From Robinsoniella peoriensis (GTDB lineage Bacteria; Bacillota; Clostridia; Lachnospirales; Lachnospiraceae): a stretch of DNA of 60,281 nt. The position numbers and the translations under genes were made by a program. The notes beneath the pieces are model-generated. The model made no database searches, was not told where the DNA came from, and saw only the letters and a program-made list of their open reading frames with translations. This document shows, piece after piece, positions 1 through 8,977 of this stretch (its first letter is position 1; each line of letters begins with the position of its first letter). The DNA lies in NCBI RefSeq assembly GCF_042680125.1, contig NZ_JBHTNY010000047.1; one strand, given 5' to 3'.

Positions 1-100
1 CGGTAAGCCTTCCAAACGCCTGCCATGGTCCGCCCCCTTCTCTTTCCGCACACTACTTCAATCTACAAAGCGTCCCCCTTACTCAGCAAAACCCCAATTT
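1..100. repeat. Right arm of a dispersed palindromic repeat (copy cut by the window edge)
   Basis: These bases align closely with 21778-21870, the right arm of the 363-bp palindromic element described there. Shared blocks include CGGTAAGCCTTCCAAA, CCCTTCTCTTTCCG, ACACTAC and TCTACAAAGC. The left part of this copy lies outside the window. It ends about 25 bases past the holA stop codon, so it sits at the 3' side of that gene. Homology is seen by eye; the exact ends are uncertain. Confidence 0.7.
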
Positions 101-124
101 AAACTAAACTAGTGCACAGCAGTT

Positions 125-1102
125 CTAATGGCTGTATTTCACAATCAGCAGTTCTACACTCATAACATCATTCATCTGCCCTGTCTTAACCGCCTCTTCC
201 GCCTCCACACAATCATTTACTGCCTCTTTCAGCCGATCCAGTGTAAAGGATTCAGCCTGCCGCACATAATTTCTGGCAATAAAACTCTGAAGCCCTATCT
301 TAGGTGCTAATGCCTGGGTATCAAATCCCTGATTTCGCAGTTCTTTCACCTGCATCAGCAAATTAAACTGTCTTGTAATCAGAAATAATATTCTCATAGG
401 CGGCTCTTTTAAAGCCAACAGGTCATAATATAAATCCAGAGCCTTTTTCTGTCTCTTTTCCGCAATGGCATTAATCATGTCAAATATCTTGTTAACCGTC
501 CTTGTAGTACATATCGTCTCAACATCCTCTGCCGTGATCACATCATGCCCCATGGTATAACAGACCAGCTTTTCCAGTTCCCTTTGAATATTCTCCATGT
601 CTGTCCCGGTTTTCTCCATAAACAAATGCATGGTAGCCTCTGTAATATTTCTATGCTCTTTTTTAAGCGCACCTAGGATCCATCTGGTCAATGTCTTCTC
701 GTCCTGTCTTCCAAGCTCTACTACTCTTCCTGCACTCTTAACAGCCTTATAGACCTTTCCCCGCTTATCAACCTCATTTTCCACAAATACCATACAGGTA
801 GACTCCGGAATCTGAGGAATATACTCCGCCATCTGAACATTTGCATTTTTAAAGAAACCGCTGTTTTCAATTAATATAAACCGCTTGTCTGCAAAAAAAG
901 GCATGGTCTCAGCCTGATCTATCACTGACCGCACATCAATGCTCTTTCCTTCATAAGAAGTAACATTCATCGTATCCCCTTCCGGTATCAGGGCATCCTT
1001 TAGTTTATTCTTATAGAGATTCTTTAAGTATGTCTCTTCACCAAAGAGAAGGTAAGCCTTCTTAAATTCTCCTTTATTTAAATCTTCCAGTAAACTTTTC
1101 AT
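125..1102 (-). CDS. holA: DNA polymerase III subunit delta
   Basis: Clamp-loader delta subunit, which opens the beta sliding clamp in the DnaX complex. At 325 residues it is a normal length for the family. The N-terminus (KKAYLLFGEETYL) is the usual HolA opening, followed by the AAA+-like fold without a working Walker A, and a C-terminal helical collar region rich in Leu and Gln (LITRQFNLLMQVKEL). It has its own promoter (1138-1166). The ATG at 1102 has only a weak AGGAT-type ribosome site but matches the expected N-terminus. A repeat copy follows the gene. Family assignment is firm. Confidence 0.95.
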   Translation of the reverse strand: MKSLLEDLNKGEFKKAYLLFGEETYLKNLYKNKLKDALIPEGDTMNVTSYEGKSIDVRSVIDQAETMPFFADKRFILIENSGFFKNANVQMAEYIPQIPESTCMVFVENEVDKRGKVYKAVKSAGRVVELGRQDEKTLTRWILGALKKEHRNITEATMHLFMEKTGTDMENIQRELEKLVCYTMGHDVITAEDVETICTTRTVNKIFDMINAIAEKRQKKALDLYYDLLALKEPPMRILFLITRQFNLLMQVKELRNQGFDTQALAPKIGLQSFIARNYVRQAESFTLDRLKEAVNDCVEAEEAVKTGQMNDVMSVELLIVKYSH

Positions 1103-1137
1103 AGATATGTAACCATCCTAACTTTCATCATTTTCTT

Positions 1138-1166
1138 ATTATAAAAGAAATGAAGATAGAATTCAA
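1138..1166 (-). promoter_or_regulatory. Sigma-A type promoter of holA
   Basis: On the minus strand TTGAAT (1161-1166), a 17-base spacer, then TATAAT (1138-1143), ending about 35 bases before the holA start. Consensus spacing and a perfect -10 make this a good candidate. Confidence 0.7.
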
Positions 1167-1258
1167 CTATTCTTTCTGTTCTGACAACAGGGAATGTCTT
1201 TCCCTTACACAGCTCATAGATTGCTTCCCGCATATAGATCTCATGATCTGCATAGTCA

Positions 1259-2617
1259 CTACAATTCTGTTTCTCTTCTCCTTAAAAGCTCCGCACGGCA
1301 CGTATCCATCGTTGCATCATCTAATTTATATTTTTTCAATAATACGATACAAATCAGTAATGGAATAACCGGAAACGCAAATCGCATAATATTGATTCCA
1401 ATTAGTGTTGCTGCTGACTGTGTTTCCGCCTGTGGCACATAGCCGATACATGATAAGAATAACCCGGCAAATCCACTGGCGATTGCCATACCCAGTTTTG
1501 TTACAAAAGAATTCAACGAGAAAATAACACCATCAATTCTCACATTCGTCTTCCATTCTGTATAATCACCCGCATCTGCAATCATGCTTGTCAATGTTAC
1601 AGTTGGTATACTGATTACAATACCGTAAACAACCAATAAAATCATTAAAATAATTAAGTTTTTTCCTAATAACAGCATTAAGACGCTTGCTACAACACCA
1701 ATAATAATACTAGCAACTGTTGCTTTCATTCTGCCAAAATGTTTTGCAAATCCAACTGCAAAGAACATTCCCACAACCGTTGATCCCATCGATACGAACA
1801 TCAATACTGAAATTAGATTCGGTTTTCCCAGATAATACGTCAAATAATATACATTTACAGAACTGATGATGTATGTTGTTAAGTAAGTGCAGAAACTTGC
1901 TACGAGCAATAACTGTACATGCTTATTAGCCTTCAGTATTCCAAACATTTCTTTGATAGAAGTCTTTCCCTTTGAAATATTTGTCGTTTCTTTATTTGTT
2001 GCAAATGTAATCCAAGCAAATATAATTCCTATAATTCCAAAAATTAAAGCAAGTCTTGAATATCCTAATCTTGTATTTGCAAGTTCAACACCACCACCAA
2101 GTTTTGCCACTAACGGATAGGTAAATGTACCTACCAGCAGATAAGCGATAAATGTAAATGTTCTCTGTGATGTTATCAATTTGTTTCGTTCGTTTGGATC
2201 ATTCGAAATAGCAGGAATCATTCCCCATAAAGGAACATCGTATGCCGTGAATGCCATCCCTGCCAATGTATATGTAACAGTGGCCCATACAATCTTCCCA
2301 GTCATACTGTCAAATGACGGGGTTGTAAATGTAAGCCAATAAAAAATGCACATAAAAACTGGAACAATCAACAGATAAGGTCTATAACGACCCAATTTCG
2401 TATTGGTCCGATCAACGATTGTTCCCATCATCGGATCATTTACTGCATCCCAAACTCGTGTCAACATCAATATCATTCCGGCAACGCCTGCTGAAATTCC
2501 AAACACATCCGTGAAGAACACAAGTAGAAATGTTGAAATCAATCCTCCTGCCAAATCTTTTCCCAAACTGCCCATACCATAAGTTAATACCTGATACTTT
2601 TTTATCTTATTGTTCAT
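1259..2617 (-). CDS. GPH-family sugar:cation symporter (MFS)
   Basis: Membrane carrier of the glycoside-pentoside-hexuronide family, 452 residues with about 12 hydrophobic segments, the usual size. The family signature is visible: WDAVNDPMMG at residues 56-65, then GTIVDRT and LGRYRPYLL in the first cytoplasmic loop. It probably imports a glycoside or sugar by cation symport. The start has a good AAGGAAGGG site. It is divergent from an AraC regulator and close to a GH78 rhamnosidase, so a rhamnosylated plant glycoside or its product is a reasonable guess for the substrate; that is inference. Confidence 0.9.
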   Translation of the reverse strand: MNNKIKKYQVLTYGMGSLGKDLAGGLISTFLLVFFTDVFGISAGVAGMILMLTRVWDAVNDPMMGTIVDRTNTKLGRYRPYLLIVPVFMCIFYWLTFTTPSFDSMTGKIVWATVTYTLAGMAFTAYDVPLWGMIPAISNDPNERNKLITSQRTFTFIAYLLVGTFTYPLVAKLGGGVELANTRLGYSRLALIFGIIGIIFAWITFATNKETTNISKGKTSIKEMFGILKANKHVQLLLVASFCTYLTTYIISSVNVYYLTYYLGKPNLISVLMFVSMGSTVVGMFFAVGFAKHFGRMKATVASIIIGVVASVLMLLLGKNLIILMILLVVYGIVISIPTVTLTSMIADAGDYTEWKTNVRIDGVIFSLNSFVTKLGMAIASGFAGLFLSCIGYVPQAETQSAATLIGINIMRFAFPVIPLLICIVLLKKYKLDDATMDTCRAELLRRRETEL

Positions 2618-2819
2618 TGTTTTTCCCTTCCTTAATATAACTTATTTACTTTTACCTTTTTCTTTATTTCAATGGGTGTGAGATAAATTTTCCAAGGTCT
2701 AGTATTCTTTATTTCTTTACTTTATGAGCTTTTTGGATTACTATAACTATAACATGTTCCCAAAATATAATTATCAAAAATGCTTCATTTTATATAACAT
2801 TTGTGCTATGGAGGAAATT

Positions 2820-3794
2820 ATGTACGATTATTCATCTTTAGAATCTCATCAAACACAGACTGTCTATCGCTGTGCCAAAGATTTTTATACCGCATCAAAC
2901 ACAGCAGAAGATTCCGGCACGCTGTATTTAGAAGACTTCTGTAGTGCCGATTTTGCTATTTCCGGTTCATTTCATGTTCATCCACCTTTTTTATGTAGCC
3001 AGAATGCACGGACAAATTTATTTTACCCTGAATTCTTTGCCATTTTTGACATGGATGAAAACTATTACACCAAAAGAAAAAATGTAAATTCATACGAAAT
3101 CTGCTACACGTTAGATGGCGAAGGATTTCTGGAATATAAAAACAGAAAATACATATTAAAAAAGGGGGAGGGATTTTTTATAGACTGTACTCTTCCACAT
3201 CATTACAAAACACATGGGAAAATCTGGAAAACTACTGTATTTCATTTTAACGGACCACAGGCAAATAACTTCTTTGAACACTTTATACAGAACGATAATG
3301 TGAAGTTTTCATCTGTCTCCTGTCCAAACTTTGAATTGTATCAGTCAAATATTTTAAAATCTATAAATAAAATTGTACCCTACGCTGAATATCAGACCTC
3401 ATGTCTTTTTACACTTTTGCTCACGGATCTTTTGAATTCGGATCTGTCATTTATGGAACAGAAAAAGGTACAGTCTGATATTATGAAAAATATTGTAGAA
3501 TATATTAAAGAAAACTATGGCGAAAATATTCAATTTGAACAGCTTAGTTCTGATTTTGGTTTCAGTCGATCGCATTTTTCCAGAGAATTCAAAAGATATA
3601 TGGGATTTTCACCAAAAGAATATCTGCTGCAATATAGAATCCATCAGGCAAAAATTCTATTAAACGGAACGAATCTGGCAATCAGTGAAATCGGTTATCG
3701 TGTTGGTTTTCATGACGAATCACATTTTATTCAGATTTTCAAACAAAAAGAGGGGATAACCCCTCTTAAATTCAGAAATAACTATTTGATATAA
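2820..3794 (+). CDS. AraC-family transcriptional regulator with cupin sensor
   Basis: Likely activator of the flanking transporter and rhamnosidase genes. The start is set at 2820 because GGAGG lies at 2810-2814, five bases upstream; an upstream in-frame ATG (2724) has no such site. The resulting protein has 324 residues. The middle part resembles an AraC ligand-binding cupin (GEGFFIDCTLPHHYKT). The last ~100 residues hold two helix-turn-helix units, with the typical FSREFKRYMGFSPKEYLLQY and IGYRVGFHDESHF patterns. Gene order is transporter (minus), regulator (plus), rhamnosidase (minus). The ligand is unknown; rhamnose or a rhamnoside is inferred. Confidence 0.9.
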   Translation: MYDYSSLESHQTQTVYRCAKDFYTASNTAEDSGTLYLEDFCSADFAISGSFHVHPPFLCSQNARTNLFYPEFFAIFDMDENYYTKRKNVNSYEICYTLDGEGFLEYKNRKYILKKGEGFFIDCTLPHHYKTHGKIWKTTVFHFNGPQANNFFEHFIQNDNVKFSSVSCPNFELYQSNILKSINKIVPYAEYQTSCLFTLLLTDLLNSDLSFMEQKKVQSDIMKNIVEYIKENYGENIQFEQLSSDFGFSRSHFSREFKRYMGFSPKEYLLQYRIHQAKILLNGTNLAISEIGYRVGFHDESHFIQIFKQKEGITPLKFRNNYLI

Positions 3795-3816
3795 TAACTA
3801 ATTGATATAATAACTA
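3785..3816. repeat. 16-bp tandem duplication at converging gene ends
   Basis: Two adjoining copies of (A/T)TTGATATAATAACTA at 3785-3800 and 3801-3816. The first contains the AraC stop codon and the second the reverse-strand stop of the rhamnosidase, so the two converging genes are kept apart by a short duplication. Confidence 0.75.
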
Positions 3817-6102
3817 TTGGTATGAGCAGGAAAAATCATGCTTTCCTGCTGACACTCCACAAACGCTGCCATCCGGCATATAAATCTGCGCAGTTTCCGG
3901 TACTTCTACATGAAGAAGAAATCTATCCGATTCAATTTTCCATGAAGATACCACTTTTCCCTTGCATGTCTGGATACTGGCATTTGCAAACTGCAGACTG
4001 CCTCCCGGAAGTGGCTTAATTTTAATTAGTTCAAATCCCGGCTTTAATGGTTTAATTCCTGCTACTGTATTAAATAACCACGCTACGACACTACCCGGTG
4101 CATAATGATTCATGGAATCTCTCGGTACATTTTTTTCATCTTTTCCGATCCAGTTTTCCCATATCGTTGTTGCGCCTTTTGTAACTGCGTACAGCCAACC
4201 CGGTTGTTTTGTATTTTCCAGCATTTTGTATGCAGTCCCTATATACCCGTATTCTGTCAAAATAGGAAGTATGCTTGCCGTCGTCAGAAAGCCTGTTCCG
4301 ATTTTGTATTCATTTGCAATTATTTTTTTATTTAGATCTTTTACGATGGTTCTTTTTTCACTTTCTGTCACAAGATCCAATGCAACCGGTCTTACAAAAC
4401 GGCACTGTCTATCAGAAACTACATGCCCATTCTTCAGAAATTCTTTTTGATAAGCCTCACATATATTTCTATATAGCTCATCATATTTTCTCTCGTCATC
4501 TTCTTTATGAAGTATGCCTGCAATCTTCGACAATATTTTCGCTGAATATCCAAAATATGCCGTTGCAACCTCTTCATCCGGATGTTCAATTGCAGTCTTC
4601 ACATCCTCAATCATAACACTTCCCGGTTCAAGCCATTCTCCAAAATGAAATCCTGTGTCGATGATAAATTTGCGATGTCTTTCGGTTCTATTTTTATTAG
4701 CATCATGAATTTCAAGCGCTCTCTTTTGGTTAAAGTCCACTAAGCATCTGATGGAATCATAATACTTTTCCAAAATCTCTTTTTCACCATAAAACTGATA
4801 TAAAGTCCAAGGTAATGTGTAGATGACATCCTGCCAGCCTGCTGAGCCATACGCCTCATCCATTAATCCAAAGTCCGGAACCATATATGAGACAGCGCCA
4901 TCTTCTCTTTGCTCCAGCCTCACGTCTTCTAGCCATTTCAGTATAAATTTCTTCGGATCAGATAAATAACACGCACTTTCTCCAAATATAGAAATGTCTC
5001 CGGTCCATCCGGTTCTCTCTCTCGTAGGACAATCTGTTGGAATATCAACAAAATTGCTCCTTTGACTCCATTTTACATTTTCTACCAGTCTATTAATCCA
5101 TTCATTTGAACATTCAAATTCACCATTCACACGAATATCTGAATAAACTGCAATCGCTTCAAAATTTTCGGCCTTTACTTCTTCCGGCCAATTTTCAAGC
5201 TTTACGTATTGAAAACCACAATGTGCAAATGTAGGCTTATATTCCTGATATCCTTCTTTTAATTTATAATCAATCATTTGTCCAAAAGGCTGGTCCATTT
5301 CATCTGACCCTTCCGGCTCAAGATTTTTTAATGTGAAATTGCCATTTTCATCAAGCGTCTCTCCATGAACCAAACGTACCTTATGATTTTCAGGTCCTTT
5401 CACCTTGAATTTTACATATCCTGAAAGATTTTGTCCAAAGTCCAAAATCGTATTTCCATCCGGTGTCTGAATAACTGTCGGCCAAAAATGTTCCTGTTCC
5501 AACACAGGTTCACCTTCGGACGGAACTAATTCTCCGGTGTATTCTCCACAACAGACTCCATGCCATAAGCTGTCATCATAATCTATATCTTTCCAATTAT
5601 GCATTTCCCGTGTTGCATCATATTCCTCACCTGTTTTCAGATCGTTTTTACGAATCGGACCATCCTGCGTTGCTTTCCAACTACAGTCTGACTTTATTTC
5701 CTGTTTTGTTCCATCCTTATACTCAATCTGCAGAAAACAGAAAAATTTAATTTTTTTGCCATAATAGTAGATCTTCTCTGCCAAACCCACGCGACCTCGA
5801 TACCAGCCATCTCCTATTTCTGCACAAATCACATTTTTACCTAATTGTAGCTGCTCCGTCACATCATACTTTTGATATTGCAATCTTTTTGAGTAATCTG
5901 TCAGTCCGGGCAGCAATATCTGATCGTCTACTTCTTTTCCGTTCAAGAATGCCTTATACACTCCACAAGCGGTTGTATACAGCACTGCTTTTTGCACACT
6001 CTTCTCTAACATAAAACATTTTCGTACATAAGAAGCATTTTGCCGCTCATCTGTAGAAATCAACAGTTCTGGTTCCAGAAACATCTTATTCCATGATTTC
6101 AT
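3814..6102 (-). CDS. Alpha-L-rhamnosidase, GH78
   Basis: Hydrolase releasing terminal alpha-L-rhamnose from plant glycosides or polysaccharides. With 762 residues and no signal peptide it is probably cytoplasmic. Order of parts: N-terminal beta domain (Ala-Phe-Leu-Asn-Gly-Lys around residue 50), jelly-roll domain with DFGQNLSGYVKF (~220), an (alpha/alpha)6 barrel with the strongly conserved DCPTRERTGWTGD (~360) bearing the acid residues, and a C-terminal beta sandwich (LKPGFELIKIKPLPGG). No cellulosome or cell-wall anchor is seen. It pairs with the GPH carrier and AraC regulator as a small glycoside-use locus. Confidence 0.93.
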   Translation of the reverse strand: MKSWNKMFLEPELLISTDERQNASYVRKCFMLEKSVQKAVLYTTACGVYKAFLNGKEVDDQILLPGLTDYSKRLQYQKYDVTEQLQLGKNVICAEIGDGWYRGRVGLAEKIYYYGKKIKFFCFLQIEYKDGTKQEIKSDCSWKATQDGPIRKNDLKTGEEYDATREMHNWKDIDYDDSLWHGVCCGEYTGELVPSEGEPVLEQEHFWPTVIQTPDGNTILDFGQNLSGYVKFKVKGPENHKVRLVHGETLDENGNFTLKNLEPEGSDEMDQPFGQMIDYKLKEGYQEYKPTFAHCGFQYVKLENWPEEVKAENFEAIAVYSDIRVNGEFECSNEWINRLVENVKWSQRSNFVDIPTDCPTRERTGWTGDISIFGESACYLSDPKKFILKWLEDVRLEQREDGAVSYMVPDFGLMDEAYGSAGWQDVIYTLPWTLYQFYGEKEILEKYYDSIRCLVDFNQKRALEIHDANKNRTERHRKFIIDTGFHFGEWLEPGSVMIEDVKTAIEHPDEEVATAYFGYSAKILSKIAGILHKEDDERKYDELYRNICEAYQKEFLKNGHVVSDRQCRFVRPVALDLVTESEKRTIVKDLNKKIIANEYKIGTGFLTTASILPILTEYGYIGTAYKMLENTKQPGWLYAVTKGATTIWENWIGKDEKNVPRDSMNHYAPGSVVAWLFNTVAGIKPLKPGFELIKIKPLPGGSLQFANASIQTCKGKVVSSWKIESDRFLLHVEVPETAQIYMPDGSVCGVSAGKHDFSCSYQ

Positions 6103-6406
6103 AAATATTTTCCCTTCATTTTTATTTCAATCCTGAAGGCTCATCTTGTAAATTTATCCACCCATTTGAATGCATTATACAATATTTTCACGGAGCATAC
6201 TGTTTCATTTTCGCCTATTTTTATAACTTTTGTGCTTTTATTTTGGACCATTCCATCCTTAACTGCCTGTTCCTTTCTGGCAGGGATGTCGTCCTGCGCA
6301 TGGTTTTCACACTTAACATGTCCGAAAGCTTTACTACTGGCTATATTTGCGTCCTCCATACCTTTGGGCGGGATTTGGAACGTGAAAAAGAGCAGGGGAA
6401 TTTCCC
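6103..6406. other. Region with no supported gene between rhamnosidase and spore protein
   Basis: About 300 bases that hold the upstream region of the rhamnosidase and the terminator of the spore protein. Open frames cross it on both strands (for example minus 6141-6500) but none has a ribosome site or a recognisable protein, and the minus frame runs into the spore-protein gene. I see no clear promoter hexamer pair. It may be decayed coding DNA. Confidence 0.4.
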
Positions 6407-6408
6407 CT
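6384..6408 (-). terminator. Terminator of the spore protein gene
   Basis: Minus-strand hairpin AGGGGAA-A-TTCCCCT (6394-6408) followed by GCTCTTTTTC. The stop codon at 6407-6409 lies in the first stem arm. Confidence 0.7.
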
Positions 6409-6613
6409 ACCCTTGCAATGCTTCCTTTTTCAGTTCCCTTTTCCGCTTCGTCATTAATCCTCCGATGCGTCCGGTTTCTTTTGCTGATAAGGTCTTCCAC
6501 CCGGATTCTAATACCTTATCCAATAATCCAAGTTCCTCTGCAATTTCATATTTTAATTCTTCCTCTGGCGTCAAGTTATCTAACTCAATTGGTTTTTCTT
6601 TTTTCTTTGACAT
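6407..6613 (-). CDS. Small acid-soluble spore protein, alpha/beta type
   Basis: A 68-residue DNA-binding protein that coats and protects spore DNA. It carries the family pattern KYEIAEELGLLDKVLE (residues ~25-40) and AKETGRIGGLMTKRKRE (~44-60), including the conserved Glu-Ile-Ala start of motif 1 and Gly-x-x-Gly-Gly-x-Met. The acidic-charged head of about 20 residues is seen in other Lachnospiraceae members. Expression in the forespore (sigma-G) is expected from the family, but I did not identify a sigma-G promoter. It marks the organism as a probable spore former. Confidence 0.88.
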   Translation of the reverse strand: MSKKKEKPIELDNLTPEEELKYEIAEELGLLDKVLESGWKTLSAKETGRIGGLMTKRKRELKKEALQG

Positions 6614-6620
6614 AAATTAA

Positions 6621-6654
6621 GCCATACCCCTTTCTGTTTTATCAGGAGTATGGC
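6621..6654. terminator. Hairpin between spore protein and PspC genes
   Basis: Inverted repeat GCCATACCCC (6621-6630) and GGAGTATGGC (6645-6654), one mismatch. Downstream of the pspC-like gene on the minus strand, but the following bases are poor in T, so it is a weak terminator or a leader structure of the spore gene. Confidence 0.45.
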
Positions 6655-6693
6655 CTGTTTCATTACTTTTATTCAATTCTTTTCATTAACTTT

Positions 6694-6879
6694 TTAATAT
6701 TCATCCGGTATAATAATGGCTGCAACAATGTAAATTATAATTCCTGTAGTTGTACATCCAAGCAATACCATCAGCAAACGGATGATTGTAGGATCTACTT
6801 TAAAATATTCTCCGATTCCGCCACATACGCCGCAAATCCAACGATTACCTTTTGATTTATATAATTTTCTGGGTTCCAT
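6694..6879 (-). CDS. PspC-domain small membrane protein
   Basis: A 61-residue protein that is almost only a PspC domain: a short basic head (LYKSKGNRWICGVCGGIGEYF), the conserved VDPTIIRLL, and one hydrophobic segment ending in PDEY. PspC proteins sit in the inner membrane and take part in envelope-stress sensing in other bacteria. It is the last gene of the PadR-DUF1700-DUF4097-PspC run, with a 61-base gap to the gene before. The start has GGAGGAATTCAGT upstream. Role in this organism is inferred from the family only. Confidence 0.9.
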   Translation of the reverse strand: MEPRKLYKSKGNRWICGVCGGIGEYFKVDPTIIRLLMVLLGCTTTGIIIYIVAAIIIPDEY

Positions 6880-6940
6880 ACTGAATTCCTCCTTATATTA
6901 ACAATATTTATTATTATGCGCTAATCTGTTCTTTCATATA

Positions 6941-7717
6941 TTAATAATTAACCTCTATGCTTCCAACACCACATTCAATCTTCATTTCTTTATCTGCGCC
7001 ATTGTCAATCTTTTTATCATTGTCTAATGTGGAATAGCTTTCACCATCTATATTGACATTACCAATGCCACAGTCAATATCATAATCAAAATCTTCTGCT
7101 TTTCCGGTCAGGTTCATACTGATTCTGCCTACACCGCAATTCAGATCGGCATCACCTGTTATTGTCCCGTCTAATGACATACTGCCAACTCCACAGTCAA
7201 TGGAAACTTTTTTACCTTCAAAATCAGATACCTCTAAACGTCCAACTCCCACTTCAAAATCCGCTTCCTTGAATACACTCTTATTGGGAATCCGAAGCGT
7301 CACTTCTGCCGTCTCGAAATTTGCCCCTATGTTAAAGGAATGATTACTTTCTTCCTTAATTACCAGCGTGCTTCCTTCTTTTTTACACTGAAACCCTTCC
7401 GGCACGTTTCTGGCTTCTAACTGGAATTCATCTCCATCATATGATTCTACTACCATATCCACAACGCCGATGTCAATCTTAAGTTTATCGATATCCCGAA
7501 AAGTTTCGTCCATATCCTTTACTTTCTGATTGCCTTTATCGCCCCAGAAAAAGTTATGATTTGAAGAATTCCATCCCCATCCGTATTTAGAAGGAAAAGA
7601 TACATTGCTCAGATCACTGAAACTTACTCCCAGGCTTACTGCCACGATGCAAAATGCCAGGCCCAGTGCTGCTAATACTCCGCTGATAATTAAGCAGACC
7701 TTTGTAAATGTTTTCAT
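6941..7717 (-). CDS. DUF4097-family beta-helix protein, membrane anchored
   Basis: A 258-residue protein with an N-terminal membrane segment (residues ~5-30, LIISGVLAALGLAFCIVAVS) and an outside domain built of repeated beta strands with the recurring pattern (D/E)CGVG(S/R/N)(I/M)x(L/I/V): about five copies from residue 150 to the end. That is typical of DUF4097 putative adhesin-like domains. The gene follows DUF1700 by two bases and is surely in the same operon, which also has PadR and PspC. The family is common beside PspC and DUF1700 genes in Firmicutes; molecular function is not established. Confidence 0.85.
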   Translation of the reverse strand: MKTFTKVCLIISGVLAALGLAFCIVAVSLGVSFSDLSNVSFPSKYGWGWNSSNHNFFWGDKGNQKVKDMDETFRDIDKLKIDIGVVDMVVESYDGDEFQLEARNVPEGFQCKKEGSTLVIKEESNHSFNIGANFETAEVTLRIPNKSVFKEADFEVGVGRLEVSDFEGKKVSIDCGVGSMSLDGTITGDADLNCGVGRISMNLTGKAEDFDYDIDCGIGNVNIDGESYSTLDNDKKIDNGADKEMKIECGVGSIEVNY

Positions 7718-7719
7718 AA

Positions 7720-8592
7720 TTAACCTCTCCTCCTTCTAAATAATCTGCCGCAGAGACTTGTTATTCCACGAAGCATCCAGGGTACCACTCTTCCAACTAC
7801 CCAGAAAGCCAGCAGCAGTAAAAGCAATCCAACTGCCAGAGCAAGTAATCCGAGTCCGCCAAGCAGAAAACCGATAGGCGGCGCTACAAACATTTTTGCA
7901 ATACCAACTCCCACTAATACCACACCGGTTACAAAACATGCGAAGGTTCCAGCAATTACTGCTACACCTACACCAAACAGAACTCCTAAAATTCCCATTA
8001 ACAGTCCAAACCCTGCTGCCAGAATCGGTATCCCAACCGGCACTGCAAATATACAAAGCAGCACAATCAATATAATCTTACCTGTACCAAATCCTTTTTG
8101 CTCTTTTCCGCGTTCATCCTCATATCCGTAGCCCTGTGTACTTCCACCATAGGACTGGCGGTCATAACTCTGTCTGTTATATCCTGTTCCATTCTGAGAA
8201 TTGCTGCTCTGATATCCGCCGCTGTTCTGATAACTGCTGCCACTCTGATATCCGTTACTGCTCTGATATCCGCTATCTCCGGACTGGGTTTCCTGCTCAT
8301 CTTTTTGATATCCGCCTCTGGGTTCCGGCACCTTATTATTTTCACGAAAACGGTCATCCTGATAGCCGCTTTCCGTGTATTCACCTGCTTCATCATCTGA
8401 TCCGTTTAACCCGTCTTTAATCATTGCCGCTACCTTTTCCGGACTGCCCAGAGTAGCAATTACATTTACTTCTTCCGACTCTCCTGCATCCTCAAAATAA
8501 TCCTGGTAATACGCAAGAGCCTCTTCTCTCTCACTGTCAGGTACATCCTGCAGCAAGTATTCTAATTGTTTCATATACTCTTCGCGATTCAT
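7720..8592 (-). CDS. DUF1700 membrane protein with GYQ-rich linker
   Basis: A 290-residue protein. The start is placed at 8592 (MNREEYMKQLE), where GGGAGG stands eight bases upstream; a longer frame to 8646 would overlap the PadR gene without a ribosome site. Residues 1-60 are the DUF1700 cytoplasmic domain (EREEALAYYQDYFEDAGE). Residues ~85-165 form a low-complexity stretch of Gly-Tyr-Gln-Ser units, and the rest holds several strongly hydrophobic helices (LGLLALAVGLLLLLLAF). It starts three bases after the PadR stop. The PadR/DUF1700/DUF4097 set is common in Firmicutes and is thought to act at the envelope. Confidence 0.88.
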   Translation of the reverse strand: MNREEYMKQLEYLLQDVPDSEREEALAYYQDYFEDAGESEEVNVIATLGSPEKVAAMIKDGLNGSDDEAGEYTESGYQDDRFRENNKVPEPRGGYQKDEQETQSGDSGYQSSNGYQSGSSYQNSGGYQSSNSQNGTGYNRQSYDRQSYGGSTQGYGYEDERGKEQKGFGTGKIILIVLLCIFAVPVGIPILAAGFGLLMGILGVLFGVGVAVIAGTFACFVTGVVLVGVGIAKMFVAPPIGFLLGGLGLLALAVGLLLLLLAFWVVGRVVPWMLRGITSLCGRLFRRRRG

Positions 8593-8594
8593 TC

Positions 8595-8912
8595 CTATGC
8601 CCTCCCTGTAAATATCTTCGTAATATTTGAAGAATATTGCTTCCATTCTGTCTTATACAGATTCAGCTGTACGGTACCTTTTTCTGTGATTTTGTAATAC
8701 CGTCTGTTTCTTCCTCCGCATTCCATATCATATACTTCCAGACAATCATCTTTTTGCAGTCGTCTAAGTACCGGGTATAAAGTTGATTCCGAAACATCCA
8801 GAGCACTTCGCACATCCTGGGTAATTCGGTATCCATATGTTCCTTCCGGTTCCTTTGATACAACAGCAAGTACGATTGCATCCAGCAGGGCCGCGCCTGT
8901 GTTAAATACCAT
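8595..8912 (-). CDS. PadR-family transcriptional regulator
   Basis: A 105-residue winged-helix repressor, first gene of its operon. The PadR core is plain: LLDAIVLAVVSKEPEGTYGY, then SESTLYPVLRRLQKDDCL (recognition helix) and NRRYYKITEKG (wing). The short length with one C-terminal helix puts it among PadR-s2-like proteins. GGAG lies eight bases before the ATG. A perfect 10+10 palindrome just after the promoter (8978-9002) is the likely self-control site. The inducing signal is not visible; family members respond to phenolics, antibiotics or envelope stress. Confidence 0.92.
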   Translation of the reverse strand: MVFNTGAALLDAIVLAVVSKEPEGTYGYRITQDVRSALDVSESTLYPVLRRLQKDDCLEVYDMECGGRNRRYYKITEKGTVQLNLYKTEWKQYSSNITKIFTGRA

Positions 8913-8977
8913 GCCATCAACTCCTTCGTTGTTATTTGATAAACAATACTATTTAAGTTCTTATATTATTTTTATCT

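Noticed and set aside
2724..2819. Longer AraC N-terminus
   Set aside because: The extra 32 residues lack a ribosome site, while GGAGG stands five bases ahead of the ATG at 2820.
6141..6500. 119-residue minus-strand protein
   Set aside because: Overlaps the well-supported spore protein gene in another frame and has no ribosome site or family features.
8067..8420. Overlapping proteins on both strands in the DUF1700 gene
   Set aside because: Open frames result from the repeated Gly-Tyr-Gln codons of the true gene.
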